Assembly: GCA_012274445.1 (NCBI GenBank) | Contig: JAAROD010000054.1 | Location: 1,364,001 to 1,428,000, forward strand | Length of the DNA stretch: 64,000 bases | DNA from: Sclerotiophoma versabilis | Taxonomy: Eukaryota; Ascomycota; Dothideomycetes; Pleosporales; Didymellaceae | Direction: 5' to 3' | In this document: piece after piece, positions 34,913 to 46,480 of the stretch | How the letters are laid out: the number at the start of each line of letters is the position of its first letter | Numbering within the stretch: position 1 is the stretch's first letter | Translations under genes and position numbers: made by a program | Notes under the pieces: generated by a model | Told to the model about the DNA's origin: nothing | Database searches by the model: none | Seen by the model: only the letters and a program-made list of their open reading frames with translations

Positions 34913-35073
34913 CCTGGCAAGCTCCTTTGCGCTACAGCGCAGGGTGCTTGGTGGACGTTAGAGGTACTCCCTGAATCAGCGAAGTGAGCTTGTTCAGTTG
35001 CTGGGATTTTTAGGGCCTCTAGAAAGGTAACCCAAAAATCAAAAAGTTGGTGTTCGGTGAGTGTTAGGTAGGT

Positions 35074-35902
35074 TGGTTGGTTGGTTGGTATTCATTTTAC
35101 GTCTAGTTGATGGGGATCAAGTCCACCATCTCGCCTCCCGAAGGGCATATTCGACGTGCTAAGCTATGGAATTACAGTGCTAACACACTACCTTAGAAAG
35201 CATTTCTTGCCTGCGCGGGTATTGCTACCATTTCAGAACTACAGCTCCCCGTCCAGTTGGGGAGACTGAGCAGTGTGTGTACATTAGGGTGGATCCCTTG
35301 TGTGTATTCAGAGGCAGTGGAGTGCCGTAAGAGAGAGTAGGAAAGAGTAGGTGGGTGTAGAGAGCCGGTGCTCTGTCGAATCGGAAGCCGTGGCTCTGCG
35401 CGAGGAGAGCCTTTGTACTAGGCTTGGCCATGCCTGTGTCGAAGGAGATAGGTGTAGTAGGAAGGCAGAGCCAGGCTTGTCCTTCTTCTTTATCCCCGAG
35501 AGTTGTCAAATGTAAGGCCATGCTGGCTGCCTTGTTTGCGAGTTAAGAGCCGGTGCTCTGTCGGATCGTGCCGTAGCTCTTCGCGTGGAGAGCCTTTGTG
35601 TTTAGGCCTGGCAGATGCCCATATCTTGCAAGAACAAGGAGTGTCAAGGCTGTCTCCTTGTCTTGCTGGTGGTTGTGGCCTTCGACCGAACGTGAAAATC
35701 TGAGTGGCGCACGGGCCATTTTGAAAAGATTTCAGCTCAGCGAAGAGCTGAAAGACAAAAAGAGGCCAGCGCGCCTGCCACAACGCCTGCAGCGGAGAGA
35801 GGACGTTGGGAAACAGATTTAAGAAGGCATTTGAGTCGTGTTTTAACGAAAAATCGATGGATATCGACCTTTCGCTGACCTGGAAAAGTTGATGTTCGGG
35901 TG
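35074..35902 (-). mobile_element. non-autonomous LINE companion, unit A (829 bp)
   Basis: Bounded on both sides by the same 14-bp target duplication as the LINE. Its 3' about 230 bp (35074-35300) closely match the LINE 3' UTR, including a tail of four tetranucleotides. Its 5' end (CACCCGAACATCAAC at 35902) matches the LINE 5' terminus for about 16 bp. The middle (about 35300-35885) is unrelated to the LINE and codes for none of its proteins; two frames near 97 aa are not recognisable. It holds an internal imperfect duplication of about 70 bp (around 35363 and 35548, each starting AGAGCCGGTGCTCTGTCG). The simplest view is a LINE-dependent partner mobilised through the shared 3' end. Confidence 0.75.
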
Positions 35903-35916
35903 AGTGTTAGGTAGGT

Positions 35917-36745
35917 TGGTTGGTTGGTTGGTATTCATTTTACGTCTAGTTGATGGGGATCAAGTCCACCATCTCGCCTCCCGAAGGGCATATTCGACGT
36001 GCTAAGCTATGGAATTACAGTGCTAACACACTACCTTAGAAAGCATTTCTTGCCTGCGCGGGTATTGCTACCATTTCAGAACTACAGCTCCCCGTCCAGT
36101 TGGGGAGACTGAGCAGTGTGTGTACATTAGGGTGGATCCCTTGTGTGTATTCAGAGGCAGTGGAGTGCCGTAAGAGAGAGTAGGAAAGAGTAGGTGGGTG
36201 TAGAGAGCCGGTGCTCTGTCGAATCGGAAGCCGTGGCTCTGCGCGAGGAGAGCCTTTGTACTAGGCTTGGCCATGCCTGTGTCGAAGGAGATAGGTGTAG
36301 TAGGAAGGCAGAGCCAGGCTTGTCCTTCTTCTTTATCCCCGAGAGTTGTCAAATGTAAGGCCATGCTGGCTGCCTTGTTTGCGAGTTAAGAGCCGGTGCT
36401 CTGTCGGATCGTGCCGTAGCTCTTCGCGTGGAGAGCCTTTGTGTTTAGGCCTGGCAGATGCCCATATCTTGCAAGAACAAGGAGTGTCAAGGCTGTCTCC
36501 TTGTCTTGCTGGTGGTTGTGGCCTTCGACCGAACGTGAAAATCTGAGTGGCGCACGGGCCATTTTGAAAAGATTTCAGCTCAGCGAAGAGCTGAAAGACA
36601 AAAAGAGGCCAGCGCGCCTGCCACAACGCCTGCAGCGGAGAGAGGACGTTGGGAAACAGATTTAAGAAGGCATTTGAGTCGTGTTTTAACGAAAAATCGA
36701 TGGATATCGACCTTTCGCTGACCTGGAAAAGTTGATGTTCGGGTG
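35917..36745 (-). mobile_element. non-autonomous LINE companion, unit B, identical to unit A
   Basis: The same 829 bp, repeated at an offset of exactly 843 bp (unit plus 14-bp duplication). I see no difference between A and B. Right-hand junction at 36746-36759 returns to the TA-rich element A. Confidence 0.8.
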
Positions 36746-36759
36746 AGTGTTAGGTAGGT
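36746..36759. repeat. 14-bp target duplication, copy 4 of 4
   Basis: Outermost copy at the 5' (right) end of the LINE cluster, followed directly by TA-rich element A sequence. Copies 2 and 3 lie at 35060-35073 and 35903-35916. Confidence 0.85.
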
Positions 36760-37140
36760 AGATACCTATAGCTTTAAAGGCTATTAATACTAATAATTTA
36801 GTAAAGGTATTTACCTAGGTAGGCTAGAATAGTAAGAAGAAATTACTCTTCTTTATAGGTACCTACTCTTAGGTTATATAGTTATATAAATTAAGTTCTT
36901 TAGTATAGTTTTAAGCTAGAGGTTTAAAGTAGACTATATCTAATAGCTAGAGAGTATATATAGTATATAGAGGAAAGATTATAAGCAGAATTTTATAGCT
37001 ATTATAGTAGTTAATAAAGTCTTTAGTTATATAACTACTATAGCTATTAATAATAAGTAGCCTCTACTTTCTTTAGGCTTTAGCCTTAGTATAGTAATTA
37101 AACACCTACTTAAGCTATATTAATTCTAGGTTATTATTTA
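36760..37140. other. RIP-degraded internal part of element A
   Basis: TA-rich remains between the LINE cluster and the copia element. No open frame. Confidence 0.65.
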
Positions 37141-37145
37141 TCTAG

Positions 37146-37437
37146 TATTAATAAGCTTGTAGTATAATACTTAGGTAAATAAATAATTAATTAGTGCCTA
37201 TCTATCTAGACGTAATAACTATTTATATATATAGAAAATATTATTAGTTATATAACTCTAGAATTAAGCTTATAGGTAGTAGTAGGTATACTTAACTATA
37301 GTTAGCTTAACTACTAAGCTTCTTAAAAGTTAGCTATAAGCTTAGGCGCATAGGCTTATACTTTAGGTAATACCTAGCTCTAATATACTAATACCTTACT
37401 TAGCCTAGTAGTAAACTAGTAGCTTACTTATATAATA
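37146..37437 (-). repeat. 3' LTR of copia element
   Basis: 292 bp, same length as the right LTR. The differences I see are mainly transitions (for example CGCATAGG versus CGCACAGG, GCTTACTTA versus GCTTGCTTA). Confidence 0.85.
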
Positions 37438-38133
37438 TACTTTCTAAATAGTCTTTTATAAATAAAGAAGCGTTTAATAAACTACTATAGAGCTTATTAC
37501 TTTATTTAGTAGTAATTATTATACTCTTATATAAGGTGCTATTTTAAGCTTCTAATTATCTTTAAAGAAGCTTATCTTACTAGTATAAACTTTTTATATT
37601 AGTTTATACTTTTACTTTAACCTTATAATATTAAGTAGCTCTATATATTACTAAATACTTAACTAAAAACATATAGCTTAACTATATACTATCTACTTAA
37701 TTTTAACTTCTTTATTTAGTTTATTTATAGTTAGAGTTTTTATATAATGTCTTATAGTAATAAGCAGTATAGGTATAGAGTAAGTAGCTTATTTTACTTT
37801 TACTAGAGCTAATTATTATATAATTAGCCTTTTTTACTAATTTTAACTATCTTTAAGTCTATTACTATAGCTATAAGTACTTTCTTATTTTATTCTTAAT
37901 TTAAGCTTCTTCTACCTATTTAGCTGCTTACTATAAGCTTCTTAAGCTTCTTATACCTCTTAAGTTACTTATAACTTATTATTTAAGCTTAAGTTATAGC
38001 TAGAAAGTAGCTACTCTTTTCTTACTAGCTTAGATAGCTTCTAATTAAGCTTCTTATATACCTTTTCTAGGCTCTTTTTAACTATTTAGCTAACTTTAGA
38101 TAGAAAGAACCTAAGTCTAAGCACCTTATATAT

Positions 38134-38220
38134 ACTACTACTACTACTACTACTACTACTAATACTAAGCGCTGCTATACTACTACTACTACTACTACTA
38201 CTAACTATACTACTACTACC
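38134..38220. repeat. CTA trinucleotide tracts
   Basis: Two interrupted (CTA)n runs inside the copia element. In minus orientation TAG codons; probably mutated CAG/CGA-type repeats. Confidence 0.6.
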
Positions 38221-39641
38221 TATGCTCTGCTCTTTACGCCTTATACACCTACTACCTACCTTTACTACTTAGTCTTACCTTTAGGTATTAGTAGTTTAGC
38301 TTTAGCTAATTAAGCTTCTTCTACTAGGCCTCTAGGCTCTATTAGAGACTTTAGCCTCTTCCCCTCTTACTTACTACTACTGCCCCCTCTCTAGCTGCCT
38401 CTTCTACTACTACTACTACCTCTGCCTCTGCCTCTGCTAGCTTCTACCTCTACTACTACTACTACTACTACTACTATACCTATTATAGGCACTGTATAGA
38501 GTAAGTATAGAACTATACTCTACTTAAGCTGTATATATACTCTGCTAGTTAATAGCTTAGCTATATAGTGCTATAATATAGCTAATACTAGCCCCTGTGC
38601 CTACTACTACTTCTAGTACTCTTTAGAGTACTCCTGTTACCTTATATAGGTTCTAGAGCTTCTTAAGCTTATAGTATATAAACTAATAGCTCTTATAGCT
38701 CTAGCCCTCTTAAGGTAGTTAGTATTACTCTTACTAATAAGCTAGAGGTATCTAGAGGTATAACTACTTCTATAGGTTACTATTCTTTCTCTATAATATA
38801 GTTTAGTACTAATAAGCTTATAGTAGTTTATAAACCTACGCGTTACTTAGTATATAGTAAAGAAGCTTCTAGTAGAGAGTTATAGTTTTAATAAAGACTA
38901 AGAAAGAAGCTTTAGATTTAGAAGTTAGTAGTAGGCACCTAAAGAAAGAGAGTTATTCTTTCTAGTAGTTAAATTAATTATTTACTTTCTCTTTTAACTA
39001 CTCTTTTTATAACTCTATAACCTATTATACCTTACTATTTATATTATAAAGGTTTAGGTAGGTTAAAAAGTACTTATAAGCCTACTTAGAAAGTGCTTTT
39101 ATTAACCTATTAGTAAGTATCTTACTTATTTTTATATAGGTTACTATAAAGGTACCTTTTATATACTCTTATTTAAGCTATATATTCTATATATCTATAT
39201 AGTATAGCTAGGTAGTAAGCTACTTACTCTCTTCTACTACTAACTATATAGTTTACTAATTATTATAGAATATCTTCTAAGTAACTCTTAGGTTAAGGTA
39301 GAGCTTATAGAGAAATTACTTTAGAGTAGTACTCTCTTTAGCTATATACTTAAGAGCTAGTAGTTTAGCTTTAGTTATTAAGGTAGTTACTATAAACTGC
39401 CTAGCTGCCTTTTATATAATTAGGCTGCTAAAGAGCTATATAATATACCTCTAAGATAATTAATATAATTTACTATTATTAGTAAATAAAGTATTTCTGT
39501 ATATAAGAAGCTAGCTGCCTAAATAAGCTCTATACTATATACCTAGGTACTTAGTTCTATATAGGTAGCTAATAACTTAAGTAGCTACTTAGAAGTAAGT
39601 AGCTCTAGAATTTATAAGATAGTAAGATAGCTAAGAAGCTA

Positions 39642-41511
39642 TAATATACCTTATAGGCAAGTAGTGTATACAGGTAAGCAGCACGCTTTTACTAAGACTA
39701 TACTAAAACCTACTCTATTATAGCCTATAACAACCTACTATAACGCTGTATAGGGCAGAATAACCTCTAATATTACTTAGAGACCTCTTCTACTTTATTC
39801 TTGCATATTTGCGTATTGTGCCTAGTCTCTCTGCACTATCTATAGTGTTATTAGGAGGACTTAGCTTCTTTAGCGCGTATTCTCTTCTTCTACTTCTTAC
39901 TATTACTACGCGCCCTAAACTTCTTAAAAGTAGTTATCTACTAGCCCTCTTTAACTATAAGAGTTTCTTCTACCTTAATTTACTTTCTTTTATATAATTT
40001 CTAGTATAAAGCAGCCTTATTTACTACTTAAAGCTTAGTAATCTTCTATTATACTAATACTAGCTTATGCATAATTATTACTACCCTCTTTAAGACCTTC
40101 TTAAACGCCTTAACTATAGAGGTAGGTAAGCTATTTATATACCTCTAAATTCTTATCTTTATAAGTATTAATTACAACCTAAGTTCTAGAGTATTACTAG
40201 AGGTCTATAACTACTAGAGTGCGTTATTAATAAGAAGTTATAGTAATAGAGTGCACAGCTTTATATTAAGAGTTAATATAACCTATTCTAGGTTAAATAG
40301 GACTAGTCTAGCCTCTTAGAACTTTCCTTAGATATTACTAGAGGTAAATAAAGCCTTAAAGGCTGCTATAAAGTATAGTAGGAACTTAACCTTTATAATA
40401 TAGTTAATCTAGTTATAAATAAGGTTTTTAGCTTAGCGCCTATATACCTTCTTTAAAGAGGTAAAACAATCTATATTAAGAGGCTATAGAAGGTGTAATA
40501 AGTAAGAAGGTATATAGGCAGTAATAATCTTATTATTCTTATAGTATTACTAGAATATAAGTAAGTTATAGCTCTTATAGCTATTAATAACTAGTAGATA
40601 GTAGGTACTAATAGTACACTTCTTTATATACGTATTAAAGTGCTTTAGCTAGTCTAAACTAAGCTTATTAGTAGTTTAGCTATTATTAGAGACTTTAATT
40701 TTTTAATTCTATAGCAGGTCCCCCTCTTTATACTAGAAAGAGAGGTAGTAGTGTACCTTAAAGATAATAAAGAGTAGAATAGCCTAACCTTTAGCATTAA
40801 CGCTCTATATAACTATTATCTACTCTCTATTACCTAGCTAGACTACCTTTAGCTATCCTTATTACTTTAAAGCTATAATAACTACCTCTGTTAATATAAC
40901 GCCTATTATAAAGCTAGCCTTATTAAAGTTATAGGTATTATTATTCTAAATACTATACTTAGCTTTAATATTAGCTACTAGGCTAAACTAGCTCTAGATT
41001 ACCTTAGGATTCTTATAGAGGGCTTTCTTATAGTTATACTTTTAATTAAACTTTATTATAAGCTCTAGTTAGCGCTTAATAAACGTACTAGGCTAGTTTA
41101 GGCTAATATAGCCTAGACTATACTTAGCGCGTAAAGAATTAGCTATATTAGCTATAGCTATAAGCTAAGAGAGAAATCCTTACGTAACTAGCTTAAGTAT
41201 ATACTTAATAATTACCTACTTCTTAGTATTAGTTAGGTTCTGTAAGTTAGCTATAGTATTAGCGCGTAAAGGTTATCTAGCGTGTTATTTATATAGTGTA
41301 GTTTTAGAGATATTATAGATAGCTACAGCGCGTTTTATAGAGAGCTTAGAGTTAATTCTAAGAGCTTAAACTATAAGCTGTATCTAAGCTTCTTTTAACG
41401 TGTCTAGCTAGCGCTATTATTAAGGCATTAGTAGAGAAGTAGTGTTTTAGTATAGTCTTAGCAAAAGTACGCTGCTTACCTGTGTATACTACTTGCCTAT
41501 AAGGTACGTTA
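39642..41511 (-). mobile_element. Fot1/Pogo-type DNA transposon B nested in copia
   Basis: 1,870 bp with 68-bp terminal inverted repeats (39642-39709 and 41444-41511), flanked by TA (39640-39641, 41512-41513). All differences I find between the two TIRs are transitions, as RIP makes. It interrupts the copia pol/3' region. TIR sequence differs from that of element A, so it is a different family. Confidence 0.82.
39710..41443 (-). pseudogene. DDE_1 transposase relic of element B
   Basis: Read on the minus strand, stop-broken but recognisable Pogo/Fot1 blocks appear in order: FNKASFIIGVI near 40935-40900 (the NFDETGFMMGV block, with the catalytic Asp-Glu region altered), then AILLFIIFKVHYYLSF near 40770, a GDLL segment near 40715, and a TTNKLSLDWLKHFN-like stretch near 40690-40630. 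In-frame TAG and TAA codons replace expected Trp and Gln, the pattern RIP produces. Not functional. Confidence 0.75.
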
Positions 41512-41599
41512 TACGCAATGTCTAGCTGTATTATAATTATAGTATATAATATTAACTCTACCTACTCCTAATAAGCCTTAATTTCTTACTTTGAAGCTT

Positions 41600-42400
41600 C
41601 TTTTATATACTTCTAAAGCTTAATTATAGAAAAGAGAATGCTTAGAAGTAACCTCTTTTCTAAAACCTTAAACTTAGTAGTAAGCTTCTTAATATGGAAG
41701 TTATAAGTAAGCGTTATTACTTAAGCTACTTAATCTTATATAATATAAACTTCTAAGAACTATTTAGTAGCTCTATAATCTATAATCTAATATTTAGCTA
41801 TTAATAAGCTTATTAACTGCTCTATAGCTACTTAATTATTCTTATAATAGGTAAGAAGAATATTATTAATATAGAAGAGTAAGATAATTTTTTACTTATT
41901 ATTAAAGAATAAGTATAGCTCTTCTTTTAATACTATTAAACTAAGCTTCTAGAAAGTACTAAACAGCTTCTTATACTATAAGATAAAAGAGTTTTAGAAA
42001 CTATATAGAGCCTATAGTAGTAGTACTATCTACTTAAGCTTCTTAAATCTATTAGGTAGCTTATATAGTACTAGTAGCTAGTCTTAGTAGCTTATATTAA
42101 GAAACGCGCTACTTATATTATACTATAGTAGCTCTAAATTAAACTAAGCTACTATAGTAACTATTATATAGAAGAACCTTATAGTAAGTATTATAGTATA
42201 GGTTAACTTAATTAAATTCTTTACCTAGAAGTCTCTATATATATATATTCTAGCTTTATATTTTATAAAGTAGCTATCTTAATTAAGCTTATAAGTAAAT
42301 ACCTATTTAAGTAGTAGAGCTCTAGCCTAGAAGCTTGTTTTATCTATTTCTTTCTAGGTATTTTTCTTAGTAAGTATTATAATCTCTTTTATATAGGCCT
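41600..42400 (-). pseudogene. copia reverse-transcriptase relic
   Basis: On the minus strand, GLYSF, then a stop-broken YKKLFSTF near 42020-41950, matches the ALYGLKQSPLLWYKEL block of copia RT. ILLFYINNILLTYYKNN near 41890-41845 matches the YVDDILL active-site block with Asp codons changed to Asn. This fixes both the superfamily and the orientation. Confidence 0.75.
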
Positions 42401-45400
42401 AGTAGAATAGAGTACCTAGAGAGTAATTAGTAAGCTCTTTCTATATATTAGAAACTAGAGAGAGCTAGTTATAGTATACTTACTACTTGTTTTTAGCTAA
42501 TAGTTTCTCTAACTTTATTACTAAGGCTGTAATAACTATATAGATTATAATAAAGTCTCTTCTTTAGTTTCTATACTTATTTATATAATTAAATAAGCTT
42601 CTAAGTAGCTAAAGGTAACTATCTTACTCTATTAAGCTTATTATAGTATATATACCTGCTTTATTATCTTTTCTAAGCTTATTATACTCTTAGTTATATA
42701 GCCTACAGCTTAATTAAATTAGTAAGCTAATAGTTCTACGCTAATTAGTATAGCTTATAGTTAGTTTACCTACTCTTATTAATCTCTAAGAAGGTATAAG
42801 AATAATTAGAGAGTTAGGTCTTCTTATTAGTAGATTACTATAATTCTTATTACCTACTAAAGAGCTCTCTTCTTTAATAGTAGAGTATACTTTCTATAAG
42901 CTTCTAGATAGGTGCTTCTCTATAGAAGCTTTTCTGCCTACTGCTAGCTACTTAGGTTCTAGTATTAGGTTAGAGGAGAGAAGGCCTAGTTCTTAGCGCT
43001 CTACGCAGATCTCTATTAGTTTACTAGCTAAGCTAACTAATTACGTAGTTTCTACCTTAGAAGCTTACTTATTACTAGACTAGCCTTTTATTAATTAAGC
43101 TTCTTTTAAGAGCTTACTTCTAAGCTGTTATATAGAAGGTAATTTAAGTAATAAATCTTCTCTCTTAGTAATAGAGAGCTTAATTACTTCTTTTATATCT
43201 ACTATCTTACTAGGCTTATAGAGAACTTCTATAACTTCTACTACTTCTATAACTAGAAGTATAGTTAACTTATTAACCTAGTTATAAAAGAGCTTCTTAT
43301 TAAAGGTTATATTACGCATTATAATTACCTAGTTAAGTTAGAGTACCTATATATAGTATATATTAGAAGCTTAATAACTAATAAAGTAACTAATATAACT
43401 CTTTAGAGTAACTTTAAAGCTTCTTCTGTTATAGCTAGCTGCTTATTCTCTATTTAAAGAATATACTTAGTAGCTATACGCATATATTCTACTCTAATTA
43501 GGTTTTAGATTAGCTATAAGTACTCTTACCTACTTAGGTTAGTACTATTAAAAGTACTATATAAACTACTAATTAAGCTCTTTATTTAGGCTATATAGCT
43601 TATTTAAGTATATAGAACTTATATTATAGAGCTATATAGTAGCTATAATAACCTCTAGCTAGAGCTTTTTAGGTAGGTTTATACTACTTTTTATTTTTAT
43701 TAACTTAGTAATTATCTTCTATCTACCTTTTTCTACTATGCTATTTAGCTTATATATATAAAGAGGTATATACTTAATAATAATCTCTATATTAAGTGCC
43801 TAGCGCTTATATATAGAGCTTTCTTACTATAGTAGTATAGCTATATTATTATCTTAGCTAATTTTATAGATTTTAAGCTTATACTAAGTAGCTACCTAGC
43901 TTAAAAAATTAGTAAGAACTTAGAGAATTTTAATTTAAGTCTTTTTCTGCAGCAGGTATATAAAGAGCTTTCTACTATAGTACTTTTTAATTAAAAGTAT
44001 TTATAACTTACTTTTATAGCCTAGAAGTATATTAAATAGGTTCTAGCTAATTTACTAAAAAAGTTAAGCTAGTTTCTTATACTTTCTTTATAATACTACC
44101 TACTAAGTATAAGTTATTATATATATCTTATAATTCTTCTAGAGTACTCTAGCTATATATATACTGTACGCGCGCTTTATAAGTACTTATAGAGCTTCTA
44201 GGCTAAGGTAGCTAGCTTAAGTATACTAAAGGCGCTTACTTAAGCTATAGAGATAGAAGTTATATAATTATTTTATTATTACTGCGTTTAGAAGGCCTAT
44301 AGAATAGTAAGAAAGAGGTTTATATTTAAGAAAAGTAAGGTTATAAGCATACTATAGAGTAGTATATATAATACTTATATTAAGGTTTTTAATATATTCT
44401 ACTTATAGAGTACTATTAAGCCTTAGGTACTATACTCTCTTTTCTTATAATTAAGCTTCTAAGATAATATTAATATAAAAACCTTTAACTATAATAATAT
44501 TCTAAAGAAGTAGGTTCTTAGTATATAGGCTGTGCTTTCTATAAAGGGCATTCTTTAGTAAATAAGCTTCTTAGCCTAATATAGGAAATACTTAGGTACC
44601 TACCTTTATAGTATTACTAGGATTAGATAGGTAGAAAGACCTAGGTATAAGGTACTTAGCGCTATTAACTAGGTATATAGCAGCTCTATTATCTAGAATT
44701 ATACTTTTAAAGAGTAAATAAGTATTAAAATCTATAAGGTTATATACTTCTAGAGTCTTTCTTATTAACTAGGTATTACTAAGAGCACTTATTATTCTTA
44801 GGTTAATTAGAGCTGCTTATATATTACCTAGAAACTTAACTTATAGTATTCTAGCTACTAGTTAGAGACCTTCTAAGGCCTAGATTAAGTAGTAAGTTTT
44901 TAAGTACTAGCTAAGTTACTTAATTTCCTTTTTAAGGTCTTTAAACTCTCTATAATTAAGCTTCTAGAGTATTTACTAGTAAGCTTAGTCTTCTAGTTTA
45001 TATAGAGGTAAAGATAAGCCTATTACTATAGTCTTAAGTACTTAGCACTATATTAGTTTCTATAGGTAGGTATAACTCTTAGTCTTATAGAGGTAACTAT
45101 AGCCTATTTATTTTAAACTTAAGCTATTAGGCTTTTCTATAGAAGCTTCTTAGGTATCTAATTAATTACTAAAGGTTATAAATACCTCTAAGTTATCTTT
45201 ACTTAACCTAATTATATATTTATATATTAAGCTACTAAAGACTCTACTTACTTAGTCTAAATTAAGCGTTTTAAGCCCTAGAATAGTATCCTAGATAATT
45301 CTTTAGTATATAGTATAAGCCTATTCTAGAGTAATTCTATACTCTAATATATTAAGAAAAATCTTAAATAGTAAGCTCTCTATTAACTTCTATAAGCTTA

Positions 45401-46183
45401 TAAGACTTAGCTTTTATATATAGGTATAACTACTTTTAGTACTAGTTTTATAAAGTAGCTTATTCTTACCTAGCTGCTTTAAGGTAGGCTCTATACTCTA
45501 CTCTAACTTAGTTCTTAGTACTTAGTATAGTAGAAGTAAGCTTCTAGTATAGTGTTTATATAAGTAATTATAGTATAGTCTTATTATTAGTAATAAGCTA
45601 TACTATTACTAGTAAGATAATTAATAAAGCTACTATAGTATTAACCTAGTTCTATAGTTTCTAAAGACGCTCTGCTTTAGTAGCCTACTTACTTATTTAT
45701 ATTTTATATTTTATAAGCTTATAGTTATATACCTTAGAGCTTAATTATACTTTAGTAGGTTAAGTAGACTAGCTATAGGTAGCTTATATATATAGACAGT
45801 TATTATAGGTTAAGCTAGTTAATAGATACCTAGCAGCTTCTAGCTCTATAATTAAGCTAATAGTAGGTAGCTTAAAGGCTTTTTTATATATACCTAGCAT
45901 ATTAGAGGTGTCTAGGTTAATAAGATCCTATATATTATATAGCTTAGTATACTAGATAAGCTAAATATACTAATTAGGCTAGTTATTTCTAGAGTATAGC
46001 TAGTAGGTACTAGCTAGTATAGCTAATAAAGCTTATAAGCTATAGTTAACTAGCTTATCTATTATTTAGTTTAGTAGTAGAGTAAAAGAGAGTTTTAATT
46101 AAAGTAGTTAAGTACTATTTAAAAGGCTTAATTAGCTAAGTACACAGAGAAATCTACTACTCTTTAGAAGCTAGGCTTATAAC

Positions 46184-46475
46184 TATTAATAAGCTTATAG
46201 TATAATACTTAGGTAATTAAATAATTAATTAGTGCCTATCTATCTAGACGTAATAACTATTTATATATATAGAAAATATTATTAGTTACGTAACTCTAGA
46301 ATTAAGCTTATAGGTAGTAGTAGGTATACTTAACTATAGTTAGCTTAACTACTAAGCTTCTTAAGAGTTAGCTATAAGCTTAGGCGCACAGGCTTATACT
46401 TTAGGTAATACCTAGCTCTAATACGCTAATACCTTACTTAGCCTAGTAGTAAACTAGCAGCTTGCTTATATAATA
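46184..46475 (-). repeat. 5' LTR of copia element
   Basis: 292-bp direct repeat of 37146-37437, followed on the right by the TCTAG duplication at 46476-46480. Confidence 0.85.
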
Positions 46476-46480
46476 TCTAG

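Larger units (their letters stand above)
29009..35059 (-). mobile_element. intact Tad1-type non-LTR retrotransposon (LINE)
   Basis: About 6.05 kb on the minus strand: 5' end CACCGAACACCAAC at 35059, a short 5' UTR (about 147 bp), ORF1 (34912-33257), ORF2 (33263-29430), a 3' UTR of about 420 bp containing a GA microsatellite, and a 3' tail of five ACCA/CCAA-type tetranucleotides at 29008-29027. It lacks LTRs. Both reading frames are open and base composition is balanced, in contrast to the TA-rich DNA it is inserted in. A gag-like ORF1 with zinc knuckles plus an EEP-RT-RNase H ORF2 is the Tad1/I-clade layout. Flanked by the 14-bp duplication. Looks full-length and possibly active. Confidence 0.9.
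37146..46475 (-). mobile_element. RIP-degraded Ty1/copia LTR retrotransposon
   Basis: Two 292-bp LTRs (37146-37437 and 46184-46475) in direct orientation, flanked by the 5-bp duplication TCTAG (37141-37145 and 46476-46480). The LTR ends read TA...TA, what TG...CA becomes after CpA-to-TpA mutation. Pol relics are on the minus strand, so the 5' LTR is the right one. Next to it, the minus strand reads GTTATAAGCCTAGC, which with RIP transitions reversed resembles the copia-type primer site for the anticodon part of initiator Met tRNA. The total is 9,330 bp; without element B it is about 7,458 bp. No open frame of note survives. Confidence 0.85.

Noticed and set aside
35060..36759. Ordinary tandem satellite of 843 bp
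   Set aside because: Units end with the LINE 3' UTR and tail and are separated by the LINE target duplication, so they are element copies.
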